Shown piece by piece: positions 56,372-63,880 of a stretch of 64,000 bases of DNA. Every line of letters starts with the position of its first letter. Position 1 is the first letter of the stretch. The stretch is from an uncultured Flavobacteriaceae bacterium (GTDB lineage: Bacteria; Bacteroidota; Bacteroidia; Flavobacteriales; Flavobacteriaceae). The DNA is taken from positions 62,001 to 126,000 of the forward strand of contig CAJIYJ010000007.1 of the NCBI GenBank assembly GCA_905181625.1, read 5' to 3'. The notes beneath the pieces were generated by a model. It was not told where the DNA came from and searched no databases. It saw only the letters and a program-made list of their open reading frames with translations. The position numbers and the translations under genes are program-made.

Positions 56372-57211
56372 ATGAATTATACATTAAGTGAGTTCACAAG
56401 TCAAGTAAGAAGAGATATTTTAAGAATGGTTCATAAAGTAAATTCAGGACACCCTGGAGGTTCATTAGGGTGTGCAGAATTCTTAGTAGCGTTATATAGT
56501 TCTATAATGAACAGAAAAGAAGGATTTGACATGAATGGAATTGGAGAAGATCTTTTCTTTTTGTCTAACGGACATATATCTCCTGTTTATTATAGTGTTT
56601 TAGCGCGTGTGGGCTATTTTAAAGTTGATGAATTAAATACTTTTAGATTATTAGATTCTAGGCTACAAGGACACCCTACTACTCACGAAGGCTTACCTGG
56701 AATTAGAATTGCTTCTGGATCGCTAGGTCAAGGGTTATCAGTAGCGATTGGAGCCGCCGAAGCAAAAAAACTTAATAATGATTCTAATTTAATTTATTCA
56801 TTACATGGAGATGGAGAGTTACAGGAAGGCCAAAACTGGGAAGCTATAATGTATGCTTCAGCTAAAAAAATAGATAACTTAATAGCTACAGTTGATTTAA
56901 ATGGAAAACAAATTGACGGGGCCACCGATGACGTTTTACCAATGGGTAGTATAAAAAGAAAATTTGAAGCTTTTGACTGGCTAGTGATAGAAATTGAAAA
57001 AGGAAATGATTTAGATGAAATTTTAAAAGGAATGAAAAAAGCAAAATCTCTTTCAGGAAAAGGTAAACCAGTTTGTGTTTTACTTAAAACTGTAATGGGA
57101 AATGGAGTTGACTTTATGATGCATACTCATGCATGGCACGGAAAAGCACCAAACGATGAACAACTAGCATCTGGCTTGGCCCAAAACAAAGAAACTTTAG
57201 GAGACTATTAA
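56372..57211 (+). CDS. Transketolase, N-terminal (ThDP-binding) subunit
   Basis: A 279-residue protein corresponding to the N-terminal third of transketolase: HKVNSGHPGGSLGCAEFLV, GHISPVYYSVLARVG, and the ThDP motif HGDGELQEGQNWEAIMYAS with the later VDLNGKQIDGATDD. The C-terminal part is encoded separately 10 bp downstream, a split known in many Bacteroidetes and archaea. Together they move two-carbon units in the pentose phosphate pathway. The 140 bp upstream of the start hold no promoter I could recognise with confidence. Confidence 0.93.
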   Translation: MNYTLSEFTSQVRRDILRMVHKVNSGHPGGSLGCAEFLVALYSSIMNRKEGFDMNGIGEDLFFLSNGHISPVYYSVLARVGYFKVDELNTFRLLDSRLQGHPTTHEGLPGIRIASGSLGQGLSVAIGAAEAKKLNNDSNLIYSLHGDGELQEGQNWEAIMYASAKKIDNLIATVDLNGKQIDGATDDVLPMGSIKRKFEAFDWLVIEIEKGNDLDEILKGMKKAKSLSGKGKPVCVLLKTVMGNGVDFMMHTHAWHGKAPNDEQLASGLAQNKETLGDY

Positions 57212-57221
57212 ATCACTTACA

Positions 57222-58181
57222 ATGAAAACATATACTTACACGGAAAAAAAAGACACTAGAAGTGGTTTTGGAGCTGGTTTAGCCGAGCTCGGAAGAAAAA
57301 ATCCAAACGTAGTAGCCTTGTGCGCAGACCTTATTGGTTCTCTAAAAATGAATCAATTTATTGACGAAAACCCTGAACGTTTTTTTCAAATTGGAATAGC
57401 AGAAGCCAACATGATGGGTATCGCTGCTGGATTAACAATTGGCGGTAAAATTCCGTTTACTGGAACTTTTGCTAATTTCTCAACTGGAAGGGTTTATGAC
57501 CAAATTCGTCAATCAATCGCTTATTCAAATAAAAATGTTAAAATATGTGCTTCTCACGCAGGAGTTACTCTAGGTGAAGACGGTGCTACTCATCAAATAT
57601 TAGAAGATATTGGGCTAATGAAAATGCTCCCTGGAATGGTCGTCATTAACCCTTGTGATTATAACCAAACAAAAGCAGCTACCTTGGCTATTGCTGATTA
57701 TTTAGGGCCTGTTTATTTAAGGTTTGGAAGACCTTCTGTTCCTATTTTTACTCCAGAAAATCAAACTTTTGAAATTGGAAAAGCAATTAAGCTACAAGAA
57801 GGGTCTGATGTTACTATTATAGCTACAGGTCATTTAGTATGGGAAGCCTTAGAAGCTTGTAAAATTCTATTTGAAAAGGGTATTTCTGCGGAAGTTCTGA
57901 ATATTCACACAATTAAACCACTAGATGATGAATCTATAATAAAATCAGTATCTAAAACTGGATGTGTCGTCACTGCAGAAGAGCATAATTATTTAGGAGG
58001 GTTAGGAGAAAGCGTTGCTAGAGTTTTGGTAAAAAACAATCCTGCTCCACAAGAATTCGTGGCAACAAACGATACATTTGGAGAATCTGGAACGCCTAAA
58101 CAATTAATGGAAAAATATGGTATCAACTTTAAATCTATTGTTGATTGTAGTATTAAAGTAATTCAAAGGAAAAATAATTGA
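57222..58181 (+). CDS. Transketolase, C-terminal subunit
   Basis: A 319-residue protein with the pyrimidine-binding domain (GFGAGLAELGRKNPNVVAL, and the catalytic glutamate in GIAEANMMGIAAGL) and the C-terminal transketolase domain (VLNIHTIKPLDDESI). It complements the N-terminal subunit encoded just upstream. A TTGA overlap joins its stop to the next gene. Length and motifs are normal for the two-gene form. Confidence 0.93.
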   Translation: MKTYTYTEKKDTRSGFGAGLAELGRKNPNVVALCADLIGSLKMNQFIDENPERFFQIGIAEANMMGIAAGLTIGGKIPFTGTFANFSTGRVYDQIRQSIAYSNKNVKICASHAGVTLGEDGATHQILEDIGLMKMLPGMVVINPCDYNQTKAATLAIADYLGPVYLRFGRPSVPIFTPENQTFEIGKAIKLQEGSDVTIIATGHLVWEALEACKILFEKGISAEVLNIHTIKPLDDESIIKSVSKTGCVVTAEEHNYLGGLGESVARVLVKNNPAPQEFVATNDTFGESGTPKQLMEKYGINFKSIVDCSIKVIQRKNN

Positions 58182-58807
58182 AAAAAATTAATTTGTTAAT
58201 TTTACTTATAAGTTTTAATCTATTTTCTCAAATGGATTTGAAATTTGAATATGGATTAAAAGCGGGGATAAACTTCAACAGTCAATTAAATATAACTGCT
58301 GATATCAAATCAATTAATAATAAGATCAATATTTTTGAATCAAGAAACGGTCAACACTTAGGTGTGTTTTTAAAGTTAAACATTAAAGACTTCTATCTCA
58401 GACCTGAAATAAATTATTCAAAAATTAAAAATAGTTATAATATACCTTATGTATTAGTTCGGACGGATGACATTGTAACTGATTTTGAACAAAACAAAAT
58501 TGACATTCCTGTTATGATAGGTTACAAATTTTTTAAAAACTTAAGCATTTTTGCAGGACCTAGATTTGAATTTGTAAGAACTGTTGAATTCGATAATTTT
58601 AATGTAGATGATTTAAAAAATGACTACAGAATTGGGTTGCAATATGGATTTGGAATTAAGTTTTCGAAATTTGAAATAGACCTTAGAGCTGAAAGAGGTT
58701 TTGAAAAAAACGAAATAAATTATATGAGTAATTCAGCTGGATTGAAAAATCAATTTATTACCTCTCAAGGAAGATTATATCTGCTAGCAGTATCCTTTTA
58801 TCTTTAA
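58178..58807 (+). CDS. Outer-membrane beta-barrel protein
   Basis: A 209-residue protein with a signal peptide (MKKINLLILLISFNLFSQ), followed by alternating hydrophobic strands and an aromatic C-terminus (LLAVSFYL), as in small eight-stranded outer-membrane barrels. The start is TTG at 58178, overlapping the transketolase stop as TTGA. Segments such as GLKAGINFNSQ and AGPRFEFVRTV are typical of the outer-membrane beta-barrel (PorT-like) superfamily, but I cannot assign a function. It ends 5 bp from the convergent FKBP gene. Confidence 0.75.
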   Translation: MKKINLLILLISFNLFSQMDLKFEYGLKAGINFNSQLNITADIKSINNKINIFESRNGQHLGVFLKLNIKDFYLRPEINYSKIKNSYNIPYVLVRTDDIVTDFEQNKIDIPVMIGYKFFKNLSIFAGPRFEFVRTVEFDNFNVDDLKNDYRIGLQYGFGIKFSKFEIDLRAERGFEKNEINYMSNSAGLKNQFITSQGRLYLLAVSFYL

Positions 58808-58812
58808 AGAAA

Positions 58813-59712
58813 TTACTCATTATCGTTGTCTAAATAATCTGGTATCCCATCGCCGTCAGTATCGTCTACAATACCATCTTCATTTGCATCATATTCATCA
58901 ATAGTCAAAACACCATCGCCATCATCATCTGGGTCTCTATAATTAGGAATATTATCTTCATCAGTGTCATCGTTAGCAAAAACATGATCCCCATTTAAAT
59001 CTTCATCAATCGAATTGACTCCATCATAATCATGATCAGTTGTATTAAAAGTGTTTAAATTAATTTGAAAAATTAAAGGAGAATATGCAGATATTGAAGT
59101 AGTTGAATTTTGATAATAACCCAAAGCAGAGGGCATAATAGCCAATCCTATACCATAGTTAGTTAACGAATATGTCCCATTCAAATTAGCTGAAATGTCT
59201 CCTCTCTTAAGAAGAGCTGTAAACTCTTTAAAACCTCTTACGACAGAAGTATTGTCTAACCAAGTAGGGTTATTCCTTATGTCAAAAGTAGTATTACCAA
59301 GAGTTAATCCTTTATAAGCTACAAAAACAGAATCAGCGACAGTGGGACTTTCTCCATTTCCTTCACGATTAATAATATAATACATGTTGTGAGGAATCAT
59401 TTCTGAATTATCATCCTCAATATTAATGCTTAAAGTAGAAACTTGATCGTACAAAGCTATTTTATCACTATTATCACCAGTAATTGTATCGATCAACAAC
59501 TCAACAGAACTATTATTTGGAAGGTTTTCGAAATCTTCATAATTATAAAAGTGAGTTTGAAGAAACTCAATAATAGAATCATTTTCTAAAGCATATTGAG
59601 TACTTATATCATTAGGAGGGACTGAATCTACAGAGGATTCATCTTTTTTACACGAGTAAACAACTAAGATTAAAAAGAAATTAAAAAAAATAAATTTGAA
59701 AAAACTTTTCAT
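58813..59712 (-). CDS. FKBP-type peptidyl-prolyl isomerase lipoprotein with calcium-binding repeat tail
   Basis: A 299-residue lipoprotein started at the ATG at 59712 (MKSFFKFIFFNFFLILVVYSC); 18 upstream in-frame residues are not convincing. After the lipobox cysteine near residue 21 comes an FKBP-like domain with DSVFVAYKGLTLGNTTFDI, VVRGFKEFTALLKRGD and ANLNGTYSLTNYGIGLAIM. The tail from about residue 225 is made of Asp/Asn-rich repeats (DHDYDGVNSIDED, DTDEDNIPNYRD, DTDGDGIPDYLDND) of the thrombospondin type 3 kind, expected to bind calcium. It probably folds or holds proteins at the outer membrane. Confidence 0.85.
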   Translation of the reverse strand: MKSFFKFIFFNFFLILVVYSCKKDESSVDSVPPNDISTQYALENDSIIEFLQTHFYNYEDFENLPNNSSVELLIDTITGDNSDKIALYDQVSTLSINIEDDNSEMIPHNMYYIINREGNGESPTVADSVFVAYKGLTLGNTTFDIRNNPTWLDNTSVVRGFKEFTALLKRGDISANLNGTYSLTNYGIGLAIMPSALGYYQNSTTSISAYSPLIFQINLNTFNTTDHDYDGVNSIDEDLNGDHVFANDDTDEDNIPNYRDPDDDGDGVLTIDEYDANEDGIVDDTDGDGIPDYLDNDNE

Positions 59713-59786
59713 AGAATAAATAAAATATTTCGCAAGATACAATTTTCTTATATTTTTGATATACATTAAGTATATATAATTATTAA

Positions 59787-60143
59787 ATGAGAATCGATAA
59801 ATTTTTGTGGTATTCTAGAATATACAAATCCCGAACTATTGCTAGTAATGCTTGCAAAAAAGGACACGTTAAAATAGATTCAAACTCCCTAAAACCCTCC
59901 TATGAAGTTTTTCCAAACATGATTTTGTATGTTAAAAAAAATCATATTATGAATCAATTTAAAATAATAGACTTACCAACCTCTAGAGTAGGTGCTAAAA
60001 TAATTGATATATACTTGTTAAATATGACTCCAAAAATAGAATTAGATAAAAAAGAATCATTATTAAATAATAATGATTTTAAATTTAAAGGGAAACCAAG
60101 TAAAAAAGAGAGAAGAGATATACAAGATTATCTAAATGAATAA
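59787..60143 (+). CDS. S4-domain RNA-binding protein (Hsp15-like)
   Basis: A 118-residue protein. The N-terminal S4 domain begins MRIDKFLWYSRIYKSRTIASNACKKGHVKID, the pattern of HslR/Hsp15 relatives. The C-terminal tail is basic (KGKPSKKERRDIQDYLNE). In E. coli, Hsp15 binds stalled 50S subunits carrying nascent tRNA; a similar role is inferred. It diverges from the FKBP gene with 74 bp between and precedes a phosphoribosyltransferase gene by 31 bp, an arrangement seen in other flavobacteria. Confidence 0.88.
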   Translation: MRIDKFLWYSRIYKSRTIASNACKKGHVKIDSNSLKPSYEVFPNMILYVKKNHIMNQFKIIDLPTSRVGAKIIDIYLLNMTPKIELDKKESLLNNNDFKFKGKPSKKERRDIQDYLNE

Positions 60144-60174
60144 TTATCTTTATTAATATAAATAGTAATTAATT

Positions 60175-60675
60175 TTGAATTTAAAACATAAAATATTAGA
60201 ACAGGATCGAATTGATAAAATTGTCAAAAGAATTTCCTTTCAAATTCATGAAAAAAATCTAAACAATTCAGAAGTTGTTTTAATTGGTGTATTGAAAAAT
60301 GGGTTCATCTTATCTGATTTAATAGAAAAAGAACTGAAAAAAATATCAAAATCAAAAATTCAACTATTTTCTATTAAAATTAATAAAAAAAAACCTCTGA
60401 ACCCTATTGAGTTAAATTGTGATTTAAGCGAGCTTAAAAATAAATCAATAGTTTTAATTGATGATGTTTTGAACTCAGGTAAAACTTTAATACACTGTGT
60501 CAAATATTTGTTAGATGTGCCAATATCTAACTTTAATACAGCGGTTTTAATTGATAGAAATCACAAAAAATTTCCAATTAAAATTGATTTTAAAGGCCTT
60601 TCTCTTTCAACAACAATTAAAGAAAATGTAACTGTAGTTTTCGAAAAGAAGAACTCCTATGCATTTATAGATTAA
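60175..60675 (+). CDS. PyrR-like phosphoribosyltransferase
   Basis: A 166-residue type I phosphoribosyltransferase. The PRPP-binding motif VLIDDVLNSGKTLI (near residues 98-111) is intact. LIGVLKNGFILSDLI and the end block IDRNHKKFPIKIDFKGL resemble PyrR, the uracil phosphoribosyltransferase and RNA-binding attenuator of the pyr operon. The start is TTG at 60175, as no ATG precedes the conserved part. No pyr genes are adjacent, so a regulatory role is unproven. Its 3' end overlaps convergent aroK by 11 bp. Confidence 0.8.
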   Translation: MNLKHKILEQDRIDKIVKRISFQIHEKNLNNSEVVLIGVLKNGFILSDLIEKELKKISKSKIQLFSIKINKKKPLNPIELNCDLSELKNKSIVLIDDVLNSGKTLIHCVKYLLDVPISNFNTAVLIDRNHKKFPIKIDFKGLSLSTTIKENVTVVFEKKNSYAFID

Positions 60676-61213
60676 TCATTTTCATTATTTCTATCGATAT
60701 TTCTGACACATTTTTTCCTTTAGAGTTTATTTTAAAAGGTGCTTTATTATAAAATGGGAGCCTTTCAAAAATGTGCTTAGATACATATTCTAGCATTTTA
60801 TTTTCTGAATCAATTAAACTTAAAAGAGGTCTTTTTAATTTTTCTTTAAACAATCTAACGGCTAATATGTTATTAGGAGTATTTATGAAACATATATTTT
60901 TAGTGTAATTTAATATAAACTCCATATTGTCATAATAACAGGGGGTTCCACCTCCCAATGATAAAATTAATTTTTCTTTAGAATCCAGTAATTCTATCAA
61001 ACAAATGTGTTCTATTTTTCTAAATTCTAATTCACCACTAAAATTAAAGATGTCTGAAATAGTTCTACCTTCTCTTTTTACTATGTAATCATCTAGATCG
61101 ATATGCTTTAAGTCTGAAAAATTAGCAATGTATTTCGCTACAGATGACTTTCCACAACCCATGTATCCTATAAGGATTATATGAGAGTTAACAGCAAGAG
61201 AATGTTTTTCCAA
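60665..61213 (-). CDS. aroK: Shikimate kinase
   Basis: A 182-residue P-loop kinase with Walker A GYMGCGKSSVAKYIA (residues 16-30), HIDLDDYIVKREGRTISDIF with the shikimate-binding aspartate, and LILSLGGGTPC near residue 84. It phosphorylates shikimate in aromatic amino acid synthesis, later in the same path as aroQ at 16056. Its promoter region is back-to-back with that of the tRNA cluster. Overlap with the phosphoribosyltransferase gene is 11 bp. Confidence 0.95.
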   Translation of the reverse strand: MEKHSLAVNSHIILIGYMGCGKSSVAKYIANFSDLKHIDLDDYIVKREGRTISDIFNFSGELEFRKIEHICLIELLDSKEKLILSLGGGTPCYYDNMEFILNYTKNICFINTPNNILAVRLFKEKLKRPLLSLIDSENKMLEYVSKHIFERLPFYNKAPFKINSKGKNVSEISIEIMKMINL

Positions 61214-61254
61214 AATAAATATATATAATTCAACAAATTTATAAGAAATTCTCT

Positions 61255-61285
61255 TTGATTAATAAATTTATTGAACCTATATTTG
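61255..61285 (+). promoter_or_regulatory. Promoter of the tRNA cluster
   Basis: TTTG (61255-61258), a 19-base spacer and TATATTTG (61278-61285) match both Bacteroidetes elements exactly. It is the best promoter in the window. The bases after the -7 element (CAGCC) resemble those after the rplS and rpsA promoters. Transcription would begin near 61292, 16 bases before the first tRNA. Confidence 0.75.
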
Positions 61286-61307
61286 CAGCCATTAAAAATC
61301 TAATTAA

Positions 61308-61380
61308 GATTTGGTAGCTCAGCTGGTAGAGCATCTCCCTTTTAAGGAGAGGGTCCTGGGTTCGAACCCCAGCCAAATCA
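61308..61380 (+). tRNA. tRNA-Lys (UUU), first copy
   Basis: A 73-base cloverleaf. Acceptor GATTTGG pairs with CCAAATC (61373-61379); the D stem is GCTC/GAGC; the anticodon stem TCTCC/GGAGA holds the loop CTTTTAA with anticodon TTT at 61341-61343; the T arm is CTGGG-TTCGAAC-CCCAG; the discriminator is A. CCA is not encoded. A second copy follows after four bases. Confidence 0.97.
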
Positions 61381-61384
61381 CTAA

Positions 61385-61457
61385 GACCTGGTAGCTCAGC
61401 TGGTAGAGCATCTCCCTTTTAAGGAGAGGGTCCTGGGTTCGAGCCCCAGCCAGGTCA
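61385..61457 (+). tRNA. tRNA-Lys (UUU), second copy
   Basis: A 73-base cloverleaf identical to the first copy except at five positions. Acceptor GACCTGG pairs with CCAGGTC (61450-61456), so the two changed acceptor pairs are fully compensated (T-A to C-G twice), and the T-loop has TTCGAGC. The anticodon TTT is at 61418-61420. CCA is not encoded. Confidence 0.97.
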
Positions 61458-61469
61458 CTTTTTAATTCT

Positions 61470-61555
61470 GCGCACGTGGCGGAATTGGTAGACGCGCTAG
61501 GTTGAGGGCCTAGTGGGATTAATATCCCGTGGAGGTTCAAGTCCTCTCGTGCGCA
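61470..61555 (+). tRNA. tRNA-Leu (GAG)
   Basis: An 86-base class II tRNA with a long variable arm. Acceptor GCGCACG pairs with CGTGCGC (61548-61554); the anticodon stem CTAGG/CCTAG (61497-61501, 61509-61513) holds the loop TTGAGGG with anticodon GAG at 61504-61506; the variable arm GGGATTAATATCCC forms a stem; the discriminator is A. CCA is not encoded. It is followed after 26 bases by crtI, with only a T6 run between. Confidence 0.95.
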
Positions 61556-61581
61556 CACTTTTTTCAAATTAAACACTAATA

Positions 61582-63056
61582 ATGAATAAAAATATTTTCA
61601 TAATTGGATCTGGATTTTCATCATTATCCGCTTCATGTTACCTAGCAAAAGCCGGCTATAACGTTACAGTTATAGAAAAAAACAATTCACTAGGCGGAAG
61701 AGCAAGACAATTCAAAAAAGATGGATTTACATTTGACATGGGTCCAAGTTGGTATTGGATGCCAGATGTATTTGATAGATTTTTTGAAGATTTCGATAAA
61801 AATAGATCTGATTTTTATGAATTAGAAAAATTAAATCCAGCTTATAAAGTATTCTTTGGAGAAAATGATTCTATTTCTGTTCCAGATTCTTTAAATAAAA
61901 TTAAAGAAATATTCGAAAAAGAAGAAAAAGGCAGCTCTGTTCAGTTAGATAAATTCATGGACGAAGCCAAAAATAATTATGATATAGCAGTTAAAGACAT
62001 GTTATATAAAATGCCAGGAATTTCTCCTTTAGAACTTATTACTAAGAAAACTATTTTTAAAGTAAAATCATTTATAAGTAATATTAGAAGAGAAGTTGGG
62101 AAAGGTTTTAAAAGCCATAGGCTAAAAGCAATTCTTGAATTCCCTGTTTTATTCTTAGGAGCAAAAGCTTCAAACACTCCTGCATTTTATAGCTTTATGA
62201 ATTATGCTGATTTTGGATTAGGAACATGGCAACCAAAAAATGGTTTTTTTGATGTAGTTAATGCAATGATAAAACTAGGAGAATCATATAGGTGTTAAAT
62301 TTTTAACAAATTCTAATGTAGATTCAATTGAGGTTACAAATAAAGAAGTTGATGCAATTGTAATCAATGGAATAAAACATGATTGTAGTTTAATTATTTC
62401 TGGAGCGGATTATGCCCATACTGAAAGTCTACTAGAATCAAAAATACAGACAATACTCTGACAAATATTGGTCAAAAAAAACTTGGTCTCCTTCATCTCT
62501 TTTATTTTATGTTGGATTCAACAAAAAAGTTCCAAACGTTGCACATCACAATCTTTTTTTCGATACGGACTTTGAAAAACATGCCCAAGATATTTATGAT
62601 AATCCTAAGTGGACAAAAGATCCTCTTTTTTATGCAAACTTTACTTCAATAACAAATCCAAATACCGCACCAAAAGATTGTGAAAACGGATTCTTTTTGA
62701 TTCCAATTGCAACAAACTTAGAAGATAATGAAGATATAAGAAATGAATATTTCGATATTATTATAGAAAGATTAGAAAAACTGACGGGTGAAAAATTAAG
62801 GGAACATATTCTATTTAAAAAAAGTTTTTGTATTAACGATTTTGAAAAAGAATATAATTCTTATGGTGGGAATGCCTACGGGTTAGCTAACACATTAATG
62901 CAAACTGCTTTTTTAAGACCCAATTTAAAGAGTAAAAAAGTTAAAAATTTGTACTTTAGTGGGCAATTAACTGTTCCTGGGCCTGGAGTTCCACCAGCAA
63001 TTGTTTCTGGAAAATTAGTAGCTGAATTAATAATAAAAAATGAAAAAAATATTTGA
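61582..63056 (+). pseudogene. crtI: Phytoene desaturase broken by two +1 frameshifts
   Basis: Three consecutive reading frames make up one CrtI. Frame one (61582 to about 62286) has the FAD motif IIGSGFSSLSASCYLAKAGY and GGRARQFKKDGFTFDMGPSWYW. An extra base near 62287 shifts to frame two (from 62288: IGVKFLTNSNVDSIEV to SGADYAHTESLLESK). An extra A in the A5 run at 62440-62444 shifts to frame three (from 62445: YRQYSDKYWSKKTWSPSSLLFYVGF to the FAD-binding end YFSGQLTVPGPGVPPAIVSG). Without the shifts it would encode about 490 residues, normal for CrtI. The enzyme converts phytoene to lycopene. Either sequencing errors or a true inactivation could explain this. It overlaps crtB by 17 bp. Confidence 0.88.
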
Positions 63057-63879
63057 TGATGTTTCTGAAATGTGTTCTAAGTCGGTAACAGAGTCCTATA
63101 GCACTTCCTTTTCTCTTGCAACTAAAATGCTATCTAAAGCAATTAGACAAGACATCTATAATATTTATGGCTTTGTTAGATTTGCTGATGAAATAGTTGA
63201 TAGTTTTCACGAATTCAATAAAGAAGAATTACTTAATAATTTTGAAAAAGAATTAAGATATTCAATAACTAACAAAATAAGTTTAAACCCAATTTTAAAT
63301 TCTTTTCAAAAAACATTAATAAAACATGATATAGATATTAAACTGGTTAATAGTTTTTTAAAAAGCATGAGATGGGATTTAGATAAAAAAGTATATCTAA
63401 ACAAGCAGGAATTTGATGAGTATATTTATGGGTCTGCTGATGTTGTAGGACTGATGTGCCTTAAAGTATTTGTTGATGGAGATGAAGAGAAATACAATGA
63501 ATTAAAACCATTTGCAATGTCTCTTGGTTCTGCATTCCAAAAAGTAAATTTCCTTAGAGATCTTAAGGCAGACCATGAAAGTCTAAATAGATCGTATTTT
63601 CCTAACTTAAACATTGATAAGTTTGATGAAAAATCAAAACAATTTATTTTAGACGAAATTGATAGAGATTTTACGAATGCCTTAAAAGGAATATTACTGT
63701 TACCATCATCAGCAAGATTTGGAGTTTATACAGCATATAAATATTACTTAAAACTTCTTAATAAGCTAAGGAAAACTGACCCTTTAAAAATTAAAAACAG
63801 TAGAATTAGAGTGCCTAATTTTCAGAAAATTAACATTCTAGCTAAATCTTATGTTAGGTATAGATTAAATATTTTATAA
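63040..63879 (+). CDS. crtB: Phytoene synthase
   Basis: A 279-residue squalene/phytoene synthase. The first aspartate-rich motif is FVRFADEIVDSFH (near residues 46-58) and the second is LRDLKADHES (near 171-180); SYSTSFSLATKML at the start is typical. It condenses two geranylgeranyl diphosphates to phytoene, the substrate of crtI, whose 3' end overlaps this start by 17 bp. Both motifs are intact even though crtI appears broken. crtZ starts one base after its stop codon. Confidence 0.95.
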   Translation: MKKIFDDVSEMCSKSVTESYSTSFSLATKMLSKAIRQDIYNIYGFVRFADEIVDSFHEFNKEELLNNFEKELRYSITNKISLNPILNSFQKTLIKHDIDIKLVNSFLKSMRWDLDKKVYLNKQEFDEYIYGSADVVGLMCLKVFVDGDEEKYNELKPFAMSLGSAFQKVNFLRDLKADHESLNRSYFPNLNIDKFDEKSKQFILDEIDRDFTNALKGILLLPSSARFGVYTAYKYYLKLLNKLRKTDPLKIKNSRIRVPNFQKINILAKSYVRYRLNIL

Positions 63880-63880
63880 A

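Noticed and set aside
61308-61555. tRNA cluster as an integration hot spot
   Set aside because: No integrase, direct repeat of a tRNA 3' end, or foreign genes follow; the next genes are carotenoid synthesis.
61319-61576. Open frame of 85 codons on the minus strand across the tRNAs
   Set aside because: It is antisense to three tRNA genes, and its peptide is the familiar translation of tRNA sequence, repeated because the two tRNA-Lys genes are near copies.
62284-62293. Programmed ribosomal frameshifting in crtI
   Set aside because: Neither site has a slippery heptamer with downstream structure, and two +1 shifts in a housekeeping desaturase are not a known arrangement; mutation or error is simpler.
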